A stretch of 16,588 bases of DNA from Chitinophagales bacterium. Lineage in GTDB: Bacteria > Bacteroidota > Bacteroidia > Chitinophagales > Saprospiraceae. Shown piece after piece: positions 1 through 6,611 of the stretch. A model generated the notes under the pieces. That model searched no databases and was not told where the DNA came from. It was given only the letters and a program-made list of their open reading frames with translations. The DNA is taken from positions 1-16,588 of the forward strand of contig JAAFHQ010000034.1 of the NCBI GenBank assembly GCA_013298445.1. Direction: 5' to 3'. Every line of letters starts with the position of its first letter. The first letter of the stretch is position 1. Made by a program: the position numbers and the translations under genes.

Positions 1-796
1 TGCGGCCTGTGGACTACTGCTTGGGCGAGCCTGGCAACACCTTTTTTGGGACGCCCCTTACCGCGAATTTTTGTGGGATGAATATTGGATGAAAGACCTG
101 GTTTCAATGGTTTTGGGGCTGAGCTGGTCTGAATACGTGGGGAATCCCTTATACGATGAGCGAATTCAGTTTTTTTCAAAGGGGATGGGGTGGTTTTATT
201 TACTAGCTGTCGTCGCAGCGCTAGGCATCAAATGGTTTCCTCGCCTGGCCCGCGCCATCTTAACTACGGCTAGTGTGACATTATTGATTTTGGCATTGAT
301 CGTTTGGAAAGAACAGGGGTGGCAAATCGGGCAACTGTTGGAGCAAAGTTTGCAGTGGACTACACCATTATTATTAGCGCTGTGCAGTAAAGGGCCGATT
401 CCCGAACGATGGATCCGATATGTGACCAGAATAGCTATTTCGGCTACTTTTATTGGGCATGGTTTGTACGCTTTGGGCTACTATCCGATACCTGGCAATT
501 TTTTAGAAATGACCATGCGTTCGCTCAGCATAGGAGAAGACCTTGCCCGGCAATTTTTATTCCTGATTGGTGTATTGGACGTATTGGCAGCCTTGGGAGT
601 GCTTTGGCCCAGAAGGTTCAAAACTGCAATATTTACCTACCTGATTGCCTGGGGACTGTTGACCTCCCTGGCACGCGTGTGGGGTTATTTCAGTTTTGAG
701 TTTTTTGAAAACTGGTTACAAATGTGGGTGTTCGAATTGCTCATCCGTTTTCCACATTTTTTAGTGCCCTGGTTTTTATGGAAGAAGGAGAGTTGA
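1..796 (+). CDS. Multi-pass integral membrane protein, 5'-truncated by the window edge (DoxX-like in appearance)
   Basis: The frame is open from base 2 to the TGA at 794-796, giving about 264 residues with no start codon in the window, so the gene begins upstream. The TTG at 71 is not a credible start, because the residues before it (GRAWQHLFWDAPYREF) read as real protein. The product is very hydrophobic, with about six or seven membrane segments and a short basic end (WKKES). A segment reading ATFIGHGLYALGY, followed by further helices, resembles DoxX/SURF4-type small membrane proteins, but the match is by eye and weak. No catalytic motif is visible. The function is unknown. The coding call is strong and the family call is tentative. 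Confidence 0.8.
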   Translation, partial: AACGLLLGRAWQHLFWDAPYREFLWDEYWMKDLVSMVLGLSWSEYVGNPLYDERIQFFSKGMGWFYLLAVVAALGIKWFPRLARAILTTASVTLLILALIVWKEQGWQIGQLLEQSLQWTTPLLLALCSKGPIPERWIRYVTRIAISATFIGHGLYALGYYPIPGNFLEMTMRSLSIGEDLARQFLFLIGVLDVLAALGVLWPRRFKTAIFTYLIAWGLLTSLARVWGYFSFEFFENWLQMWVFELLIRFPHFLVPWFLWKKES

Positions 797-848
797 AAAA
801 AATTCACTCACCAATCCCATTAGGTTTGCACCGTAACTGGTGAGTGAA
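796..848 (-). terminator. Intrinsic terminator of the pfkA unit, possibly bidirectional
   Basis: An 11-bp perfect inverted repeat (TTCACTCACCA at 803-813, TGGTGAGTGAA at 838-848) encloses a 24-base loop between two convergent genes. Read on the minus strand, the stem is followed at once by seven T residues (796-802), as expected for a Rho-independent terminator of pfkA. On the plus strand the following bases are only weakly T-rich, so any action on the upstream membrane protein gene would be weaker. The long loop is the one atypical feature. Confidence 0.6.
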
Positions 849-866
849 AGTTCTTTTATGCAAACG

Positions 867-1853
867 CTACATTGCCAAAATGGCAGCCATTTTAATCAAT
901 TGATTGTTAATGGCTTTTTCCGTAAAGATAGCATCATAAAAGGGCGTATAAACAATTTCATCGTTAACGATCCCCGCCATCACGTCCGCTTTGCCTTGTA
1001 CCAAGCCTTCCACTGCGGCATGGCCCATCCGGCTAGCCAGCATCCGGTCGAGGTGACTGGGTGCTCCGCCCCGTTGCAAGTGCCCGATGACTGCAACACG
1101 AATGTCAAATGCACCAGGCATTTTTTCATTGACCTTGTTGGCGATCTCATTTGCACTTCCTAAGGTGCTGCCTTCAGCAACAATGATCAAGCTAAAGAGT
1201 TTTTTACGTTTGGCACTGCGTTGGAGGACTCCTACTACGTCTTCGATGCTAACGCTGATTTCCGGAGTGACCACACTTTCTGCTCCACTGCCAATACCCG
1301 TGTGGAGCGCGATATAGCCAGCATGACGGCCCATCACCTCTACAAAAAAGACCCGGTCGTGGGAGTCGGCCGTATCGCGAATTTTATCAACAGCCTCAAT
1401 GGCGGTATTTACTGCAGTATCAAAACCAATGGTGTAATCGGTTCCGTACAAGTCATTGTCGATGGTGCCAGGCAAGCCAATAATTGGAATGCTGTGCTCC
1501 TGCGCAAAAATGTTGGCTCCAGTAAAAGTTCCGTTGCCCCCAATGGCTATACAAGCATCTATGTCGAATGCCTTTAGCGATTCGTAAGCGGCTTTGCGGC
1601 CTTCGGGAGTCATAAAACGTTTGCTCCGTGCCGTTTTGAGGATGGTTCCTCCCCGGTGGATAATGTTGGCAACGTCTTTGCGCTCCAAACGTTTAAAATC
1701 GCCATCAATCATACCTTCGTAACCACGAGAAATACCATAAACATGTAGGTCGTGGAAGGAGGCTGTACGAACCACTGCACGAATAGCCGCATTCATCCCC
1801 GGAGCATCTCCTCCTGAGGTGAAAACGGCAATGCGTTTAATGTCTGTTTTCAT
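867..1853 (-). CDS. pfkA: ATP-dependent 6-phosphofructokinase
   Basis: Cytoplasmic glycolytic enzyme converting fructose 6-phosphate and ATP to fructose 1,6-bisphosphate. The 328 residues compare well with the roughly 320 of bacterial PfkA. Visible family motifs are the N-terminal TSGGDAPGMNAAIR, RGGTILKTAR (nucleotide site), PGTIDNDL with the catalytic Asp at about 132, TIGFDTA, EVMGRHAG with Met172/Arg174, AEGS with Glu225, and IGHLQRGG with His256/Arg259. The position after the nucleotide-site motif is Gly108, the residue type of ATP-using rather than pyrophosphate-using enzymes. The usual GGDG motif reads GGNG here, with Asn107 where E. coli Asp103 helps bind Mg-ATP. I chose the ATG at 1853; an adjacent in-frame GTG adds one residue. 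It lies 34 bases downstream of the sugar-kinase gene and is probably co-transcribed with it. Confidence 0.96.
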   Translation of the reverse strand: MKTDIKRIAVFTSGGDAPGMNAAIRAVVRTASFHDLHVYGISRGYEGMIDGDFKRLERKDVANIIHRGGTILKTARSKRFMTPEGRKAAYESLKAFDIDACIAIGGNGTFTGANIFAQEHSIPIIGLPGTIDNDLYGTDYTIGFDTAVNTAIEAVDKIRDTADSHDRVFFVEVMGRHAGYIALHTGIGSGAESVVTPEISVSIEDVVGVLQRSAKRKKLFSLIIVAEGSTLGSANEIANKVNEKMPGAFDIRVAVIGHLQRGGAPSHLDRMLASRMGHAAVEGLVQGKADVMAGIVNDEIVYTPFYDAIFTEKAINNQLIKMAAILAM

Positions 1854-1887
1854 CACTTGTAACTACTTGTTGGGTTATCCGTTTGTC

Positions 1888-2748
1888 CTATGCATTGCGG
1901 CTCAACTCATGAGCGCGGTGGAATTGCACCAATGTATCAATGGGCTTCAAGATAAACACTCCCGGCTTCATTCCACGCTCTTCCAGGATAATTTTTACAA
2001 TATCTTGAAAGTAATAAGCTACTGAACCAATAAAATGGATCGGCAGATTGAGGTGCCCAGGGTATTTGCGCACATTGCGATCAATAAATTCCGCAAAGGA
2101 TTGGTAAATGAGTTTCTGGATAAAAAAGTGGTTTCGGAACTCGCCCAAAAATTTGGTGAAAGAGGCGAGATATACATTTGGTTGTGGCTTGCTGTAGACG
2201 TTGTCCAAAATTTCGTCCTTTCCTCCAGGAACCTGCTCCTCCAGTGCTTTTTCGAGATCGGGGGGAAGTTCACGGTAAAAATAGGCCCGGATCAATGCTT
2301 TGCCTAAATGAGCACCACTGCCTTCGTCACCTACAAAATAGCCGAGATTGGTGACGTTATCGGTTACATCCTTGCCATCAAACAAACATGTATTCGACCC
2401 TGTACCAATGATGCAGGCGATACCTGGATCACGGCCACAAGTTGATCGAGCAGCTGCCAGCAGGTCGTGTTCCACCTCAACATGGGCGTTGGGAAACAAG
2501 CGCCGCAATGCCCGGGCGATTTTTTCAGCCTTGGCATGATCCCACACAGCAGTACCATAATAGTACATGGCACTTACCTTTGATAAATCTACTTGGTGCT
2601 TGTCCAGTTCTTCTTTGCTTTTGTCGTAGATCAAATCTTCACTGTGATAAAGGGGATTGAAACCCATGGTGTGCAGCAAAAGTGCTCCTTCATCGGTTAA
2701 AAGCATCCAATCTGTTTTGGTCGATCCACTGTCGGCTACAATGATCAT
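1888..2748 (-). CDS. BadF/BadG/BcrA/BcrD-family ATPase, probable N-acetylglucosamine-type sugar kinase
   Basis: The 286-residue protein has the ASKHA (actin/hexokinase-like) nucleotide-binding layout: an N-terminal phosphate loop ADSGSTKTDWML, a second phosphate motif IIGTGSNTCLFDG near the middle, and GDEGSGAHLGK just after it. Family knowledge: these short BadF-type proteins in Bacteroidota are usually annotated as N-acetylglucosamine kinases, phosphorylating an amino sugar in the cytoplasm. The exact substrate cannot be read from sequence. No signal peptide or membrane segment is seen. It is the first gene of a two-gene minus-strand unit with pfkA, a placing that fits feeding of scavenged amino sugar into glycolysis. 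The ATG at 2748 is the natural start because the phosphate loop follows within ten residues. Confidence 0.88.
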   Translation of the reverse strand: MIIVADSGSTKTDWMLLTDEGALLLHTMGFNPLYHSEDLIYDKSKEELDKHQVDLSKVSAMYYYGTAVWDHAKAEKIARALRRLFPNAHVEVEHDLLAAARSTCGRDPGIACIIGTGSNTCLFDGKDVTDNVTNLGYFVGDEGSGAHLGKALIRAYFYRELPPDLEKALEEQVPGGKDEILDNVYSKPQPNVYLASFTKFLGEFRNHFFIQKLIYQSFAEFIDRNVRKYPGHLNLPIHFIGSVAYYFQDIVKIILEERGMKPGVFILKPIDTLVQFHRAHELSRNA

Positions 2749-2799
2749 AGGTCTCAGCGCTGTTTTAGGACTGTTTTTTGGAAATCTGTTGGGTAAAGG

Positions 2800-2818
2800 T
2801 AGTGTAAAAGCTACACTA
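2800..2818. promoter_or_regulatory. Possible operator: 7-bp dyad upstream of the sugar-kinase gene
   Basis: A perfect dyad TAGTGTA-AAAGC-TACACTA lies 52 bases upstream of the kinase start. Read on the minus strand, its centre contains TAGCTTTT, one mismatch from the Bacteroidota -7 element TAnnTTTG, so a bound regulator could block a promoter here. No second copy was noticed near pfkA or elsewhere in the window. This is inference from position and symmetry only. Confidence 0.25.
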
Positions 2819-2867
2819 AGTAAAATTGAAGCTCTGTTTTTTTAACCACAAAAAGTTTTACTAATTG

Positions 2868-2898
2868 TTTGTTTAAAAACAATTTTGTTTTAATTTTG
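2868..2898 (+). promoter_or_regulatory. Bacteroidota-type promoter of the glucosaminidase gene
   Basis: TTTG at 2868-2871, a 19-base spacer, then TAATTTTG at 2891-2898 exactly match the Bacteroidota primary sigma factor consensus (TTTG, about 19 bases, TAnnTTTG). The start codon at 2923 lies 24 bases after the -7 element, leaving a short leader. This promoter also rules out the earlier in-frame TTG at 2869, which falls inside it. Confidence 0.75.
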
Positions 2899-2922
2899 TT
2901 GACACAAAAAACATCATTTGCC

Positions 2923-3750
2923 ATGAAGCAGTACAATACACACACCCAACATTTAGGAAGTCGAGCCTTTTTGCAAGAAAATCAACTATTTGCATGGGTA
3001 AGCCGCAACTGGTTTAACAGCATCTTACTGTACCTTGCCGGTCACCTTTTGTTTCAAAGAGACCTTAGTCTACAAATAAATATGGATGGCACCGTCGAAA
3101 AAAAAATGGTGATGGCCACCCAAACCAGTTTAGAAAATTCCATCAACAGTCAACAAGCGGTATTTGTACCAGCTATTAATATCAGCCAATTGATCAAAAA
3201 AAGTGCACCTAAAACGAGCACAACAACAAAAACAGAGCCAACATTTAGCGTATCCAATTTGACGCCCGCGTTAAGCCAGAATAAGGGTGGGGGAGAAGCG
3301 CGAGGAGAAAAAGCCCAAACGATGCAAGCCTATATTGATAAATATGCCCCAGCAGCCATTCGTTCGATGAACAAATATGGCATACCTGCCAGCATTACCT
3401 TAGCTCAGGGATTGTTGGAGTCGAACGCTGGGGAAAGCAAACTAGCACTGGAATCGAACAACCACTTTGGCATAAAATGCCGGCGCAAATGTAAAGGTTG
3501 TACTTGCCGAAACTACACCGACGACGATGTTTATGACATGTTCCGGGTTTTTGATTCTGCATGGGAAAGTTACGAAGAACACTCTATTTTATTGAGCAGT
3601 CCTCGTTATGAGCACTTACAGAAATTTGGTAAAGATTACAAGAGTTGGGCTTATGGCTTGAGGAGAGCCGGCTATGCTACGGATAAAACTTACGGGCAAA
3701 AACTGATAAGACTCATTCGTAATTTGAACCTGGAAAGGTATGATGGATAA
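2923..3750 (+). CDS. Membrane-anchored glucosaminidase-domain protein (GH73-like peptidoglycan hydrolase)
   Basis: Predicted to cleave beta-1,4-linked N-acetylglucosamine bonds in peptidoglycan. Of its 275 residues, about 133-270 form the glucosaminidase (FlgJ/GH73-like) domain: AYIDKYAPAAIRSMNKYGIP, then ITLAQGLLESNAGES with the likely catalytic Glu166, then NNHFGIKC and a conserved tail with SAWESYEEHS and LRRAGYATD. A Cys cluster (Cys186, 190, 193, 195) follows HFGIKC and may bind metal or form disulfides; similar Cys-rich versions occur in Bacteroidota. The N-terminus has one short hydrophobic stretch (about 29-44), probably a signal anchor, followed by a Ser/Thr/Lys-rich linker. The linker contains LTPALSQNKGGGEARGE, which looks derived from repetitive DNA. 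The ATG at 2923 sits correctly behind the promoter. Confidence 0.88.
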   Translation: MKQYNTHTQHLGSRAFLQENQLFAWVSRNWFNSILLYLAGHLLFQRDLSLQINMDGTVEKKMVMATQTSLENSINSQQAVFVPAINISQLIKKSAPKTSTTTKTEPTFSVSNLTPALSQNKGGGEARGEKAQTMQAYIDKYAPAAIRSMNKYGIPASITLAQGLLESNAGESKLALESNNHFGIKCRRKCKGCTCRNYTDDDVYDMFRVFDSAWESYEEHSILLSSPRYEHLQKFGKDYKSWAYGLRRAGYATDKTYGQKLIRLIRNLNLERYDG

Positions 3751-3758
3751 TGCCGCAT

Positions 3759-3788
3759 TGTAGAGACGCACGGCCGCGCGTCTCTACA
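3759..3788. repeat. Palindromic GTAGAGACGC-type intergenic repeat
   Basis: Perfect 11-bp arms TGTAGAGACGC (3759-3769) and GCGTCTCTACA (3778-3788) enclose an 8-base GC-rich loop that itself contains CGGCCG. Palindromes with this core are known as dispersed repeats in several bacterial genomes, including cyanobacteria and Bacteroidota. It sits in the 56-base gap between two convergent genes and could stop transcription both ways, but neither side has a T tract, so it is called a repeat and not a terminator. Confidence 0.7.
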
Positions 3789-3806
3789 GTGCGTTGCGCA
3801 ATCAAA

Positions 3807-4439
3807 TTATCGTTTAAACCCTTCGGGTACTTTAAAATCTTTTTGAAAAATCGACCAAGGGATTTCCTTGTATTTACCTGTTCCAAAATAGGAGGAAATC
3901 ATTAAGAGTTCTTCGGCATCCCGATAACCAGGAATAGGCTGAATCATTTCCATGTTTTCATCCAAAAACACCAGAGAAGGAAAACTCAAATGTCCGCGTA
4001 AGAATTCTTCAGCCAATTCGTGGTGACCACCTTTGGATGTACGCACATAGCGAAATTCTTTTCCTTTGTATTCCAATGGTTCCTTGGATTCGGCATCCAA
4101 TTTGACCAGGTAGTAATTATCGTTAAGGTATTTAGCGAGGTAGGAGTTGCTAAATGTTTCAGCATCCATTTTTTTACACCAACCACACCAATAAGTGAAA
4201 ACATCCAAAAGGATTTTTTTCTTTTCCTTTTTGTTCAATTCGACAGCTTCTTCCCAACTCACCCAATTAAGGGTTACTGCCTGGCTACGAACGGGGGTAC
4301 GAGGGGTTATGCCTTTTGCGGTTACACCAGATTTTGGTGTTGTACCTTTTTTCAAAAGCAGTTGTTCCTGCGCCCTTACAACCGTAATATTTAAGCCAAT
4401 CATCAGAACCATGGCGAAACACATACCCAATCTGCTCAT
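3807..4439 (-). CDS. Exported thioredoxin-fold protein with a CGWC active site
   Basis: A 210-residue protein with a signal-peptide-like start (MSRLGMCFAMVLMIGLNITVVRAQ), a basic Thr/Pro-rich linker (about 28-55), and a thioredoxin-like domain from about 56. The domain opens with WVSWEEAVELNKKEKKKILLDV and carries WCGWCKKM, with redox Cys85 and Cys88. It continues with ETFSNSYLAKYLND and ends with FPSLVFLDENM, where the Pro is the likely cis-Pro loop, and a helix after GYRDAEE. This arrangement matches the DsbD-gamma/thioredoxin_7 group, which acts on periplasmic disulfides; the substrate is unknown. The frame extends upstream to 4493, but the signal peptide and a -7 element 24 bases upstream support the ATG at 4439. 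It lies downstream of ribD with its own promoter. Confidence 0.85.
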   Translation of the reverse strand: MSRLGMCFAMVLMIGLNITVVRAQEQLLLKKGTTPKSGVTAKGITPRTPVRSQAVTLNWVSWEEAVELNKKEKKKILLDVFTYWCGWCKKMDAETFSNSYLAKYLNDNYYLVKLDAESKEPLEYKGKEFRYVRTSKGGHHELAEEFLRGHLSFPSLVFLDENMEMIQPIPGYRDAEELLMISSYFGTGKYKEIPWSIFQKDFKVPEGFKR

Positions 4440-4462
4440 CTCAGCAATGTTTGTTTTCTCTG

Positions 4463-4470
4463 CAAAATTA
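4463..4470 (-). promoter_or_regulatory. -7 element of the thioredoxin-like gene
   Basis: On the minus strand this reads TAATTTTG, a full TAnnTTTG match, identical to the -7 element of the glucosaminidase gene and placed almost the same distance (23 bases) from the start codon at 4439. No clear TTTG is found at the expected -33 spacing, so the call rests on the -7 element alone. Confidence 0.5.
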
Positions 4471-4570
4471 GTAAATGTTGGCGAGCCATCCACTCACTGT
4501 AAACTAAAGACAAAAGTAAAACACTTTGGTCACCTGATTTATGGTACAAATGGTAAACCTTAAAATAAGT

Positions 4571-5626
4571 TTAACGTCTGTGAATATTTCGATAAACTTT
4601 TAGTTCATCCAAACCTAAAGGCATTTTTTTTACCGGGATACCTGGTATTACTGGGGCAGGGATACCGTCTTCTAAAATGTTTTGCCCCACCAAAACCCTG
4701 GCTTCATCCCACATTTGTGCAGCAATAACACTTTCTAATATTTTTGCCCCTCCTTCAATCAAAACTACTCCTAATTTGTACTCCACCCATAAAATGTGCA
4801 TCAATTTTTCCCAAAAGGAGGCATCGAAGGGCAATTGGAGGTATTGAACTTGTTCCGAAATAGGATTTTCGGGGATTTGCTCTGAAACAATCAAAGTTTT
4901 TTTTCCATCCGAAAAAACCTTTAAACCTGAAGGTAAGTTCAACTTTCGATCCAAAACAATGCGCAGAGGAGATTTACCAAAATAATGTCGGTTGTCCAAT
5001 TGAGGATCGTCCATTAAAGCGGTGGTGGTGCCTATTAAAATGGCATCAGCTTCACTACGCCAGCGGTGTACCAAGCGTTTGCTTGCCGCCTGAGTGATCC
5101 AAAACTGACTCCGATCCTGTGGTGCAAAGTTTCCATTGCTGCTTACTGCCATTTTTAAAATGATGTAAGGTCTATGCAGACTGACTGCAACATTTCGAGT
5201 TGCAGCTAATGCTTTTCCTTCTTCTTCCAGAACTCCAGTAACCACTTCAACGCCATGTTCCCGCAATATCCCAACTCCTCGCCCTCGGACTTCCGGGGTA
5301 AGGTCCAAACAAGAAATTACCACTTTAGGAATTTTTTCCTGAATGATCAAATTGGTACAGGGAGGAGTTTTACCGTAAATGCAACAAGGTTCAAGGGAAA
5401 CATATAAGGTAGCCTGGGCTATGAATGCCCGATTAGGTGCAGCTACTGATGCTACAGCATTGACCTCTGCATGTGCCCCCCCATAACGCTGATGGTACCC
5501 CTCGCCAATGATTTTGCCTTGGTAAACCAACACAGCCCCCACCATCGGATTGGGAGAAACGGCTCCCGCACCCAGGCGCGCCAAGTCGAAACTCCTTCTT
5601 ATAAAGAAATTTTGCTCTTTTCCCAT
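4571..5626 (-). CDS. ribD: Bifunctional riboflavin biosynthesis protein RibD (pyrimidine deaminase and reductase)
   Basis: Catalyses two successive steps of riboflavin synthesis in the cytoplasm: deamination of the diaminohydroxy-pyrimidine phosphate, then NADPH reduction of the ribose side chain. The N-terminal deaminase (about 1-145) has SPNPMVGAV, GGAHAEVNAV (zinc His52, catalytic Glu54) and LEPCC-IYGKTPPC (zinc Cys81 and Cys90). The C-terminal reductase (about 150-350) has ILKMAVSSNGNFA, FWITQAASKRLVHRWRSEAD, ILIGTTTALMDDPQLDNR and VVLIEGGAKILES. Length of 351 is normal for the family. The common PCSHYGKTPPC reads PCCIYGKTPPC here. The frame runs up to 5755; I chose the ATG at 5626 because RibD homologues begin just before this helix and it follows an A-rich stretch. 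The ATG at 5650 is the alternative. No other rib gene is in the window. Confidence 0.93.
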   Translation of the reverse strand: MGKEQNFFIRRSFDLARLGAGAVSPNPMVGAVLVYQGKIIGEGYHQRYGGAHAEVNAVASVAAPNRAFIAQATLYVSLEPCCIYGKTPPCTNLIIQEKIPKVVISCLDLTPEVRGRGVGILREHGVEVVTGVLEEEGKALAATRNVAVSLHRPYIILKMAVSSNGNFAPQDRSQFWITQAASKRLVHRWRSEADAILIGTTTALMDDPQLDNRHYFGKSPLRIVLDRKLNLPSGLKVFSDGKKTLIVSEQIPENPISEQVQYLQLPFDASFWEKLMHILWVEYKLGVVLIEGGAKILESVIAAQMWDEARVLVGQNILEDGIPAPVIPGIPVKKMPLGLDELKVYRNIHRR

Positions 5627-5920
5627 ATTTTTTTTCGCTTTTGCTGCCATACGACAAAGAAAAATATACCTTTTACGTAAATATTGTTGAATAAATGTTA
5701 ACCGTTTTTTGATTTTGTTTATCTTTAGAGCTGTAAATTCCAGCCCATTGAACAAAGAGAACCAGCTCTTGGATCGAATAGAACTACTTGTCCTAGGAAA
5801 AACTTGCTAACTTCCCTAAACCTATAATAGTACAGCATTCAGTGTCGACTTGTGCAATCCCTTAGAACAGAAAGGTTTAACATTCTGTGCCTTATTTTGA
5901 ATAACTAAAATTTTGAGAGC

Positions 5921-6562
5921 GTGCTTTACAAAGTTAAATTGAAAAACGCAGAAGAGTCGGTCCTGTTGGACGACAAAATCTACGAGTTTCTTACCACTGA
6001 CCCGTATCTTGTTAAGGTAGATTTCATTAACAACCTCCGGCGTCACTCCAGTGGCTGCGCAGTTTTCCAAAAGACCTGGAAAAAAGCGGATGGAGGGTAC
6101 AAAACCGAAACCATTTATCTGCACAAAATTATTGCAGAAAAGTTTCTGGTGGATACTAAGGGTGGCGATAAGAACTTGGTAGGTGCTAAAAACGGCAATA
6201 AACTAGATTGCCGGATGGAGAACCTCATTTATAGATCCCGTTCCGTAGCGAGCCGAAAACGGAAAACCAGCAGCAAAGTTGGCTATACTGGGGTTTATAA
6301 AGAAAACAACCGTTACCGGGCAGTTATCTCTGTCAATCGAAAATCAGTACACATCGGCATGTTTGCTTCGGCCGAAGAAGCTGCCTTGGCTTACAACAAA
6401 ATGTCGCGAAAATTATACGGTGATGACGGCAAATTAAATGCCATTAAATCATCGAGAAAAGGTGAAGAGGAGACTCCTATCGATCTTTCTCAAGTCATCG
6501 AAGTACCCAATACAGGGGTAAAGTCCAAAAGGGGACGCAAACCAAAAAATTACGTTCCCTAA
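5921..6562 (+). CDS. DNA-binding protein with degenerate HNH region, AP2 domain and AT-hook-like tail
   Basis: The 213 residues show three parts. Residues about 65-105 resemble the HNH region of homing endonucleases: LHKIIAEKFL, then KNGNKLDCRMENL. In active members the segment before KNGN normally supplies a His (VNHKNGN); here it reads VGAKNGN, so nuclease activity is doubtful. Residues about 121-173 form an AP2-type DNA-binding domain (GYTGVYKENNRYRAVI, HIGMFASAEEAALAYNKMS). The C-terminus ends in KSKRGRKPKN, like an AT-hook. The start is GTG at 5921: an in-frame stop at 5906-5908 and the lack of any upstream ATG leave little choice. The gene stands alone between divergent ribD and convergent mnmD. 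It is probably a regulator or nucleoid protein derived from a mobile endonuclease; no target can be named. Confidence 0.8.
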   Translation: MLYKVKLKNAEESVLLDDKIYEFLTTDPYLVKVDFINNLRRHSSGCAVFQKTWKKADGGYKTETIYLHKIIAEKFLVDTKGGDKNLVGAKNGNKLDCRMENLIYRSRSVASRKRKTSSKVGYTGVYKENNRYRAVISVNRKSVHIGMFASAEEAALAYNKMSRKLYGDDGKLNAIKSSRKGEEETPIDLSQVIEVPNTGVKSKRGRKPKNYVP

Positions 6563-6568
6563 TTGAAC

Positions 6569-6611
6569 AAAGCGCCTGAATGATTGCACATCACTTCAGG
6601 CGCTTTCTTTT
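6569..6611 (+). terminator. Intrinsic terminator after the AP2 gene, overlapping the mnmD 3' end
   Basis: A perfect 12-bp stem (AAAGCGCCTGAA at 6569-6580, TTCAGGCGCTTT at 6595-6606) with a 14-base loop is followed by a T-rich run (CTTTTAT). The right arm overlaps the stop codon and last three codons of convergent mnmD (from 6596). On the minus strand the T tract is weak, so it mainly serves the plus-strand gene. Confidence 0.78.

Noticed and set aside
2869..2922. N-terminal extension of the glucosaminidase from a TTG codon
   Set aside because: The segment contains the -33/-7 promoter of the same gene, and a proper ATG follows at 2923.
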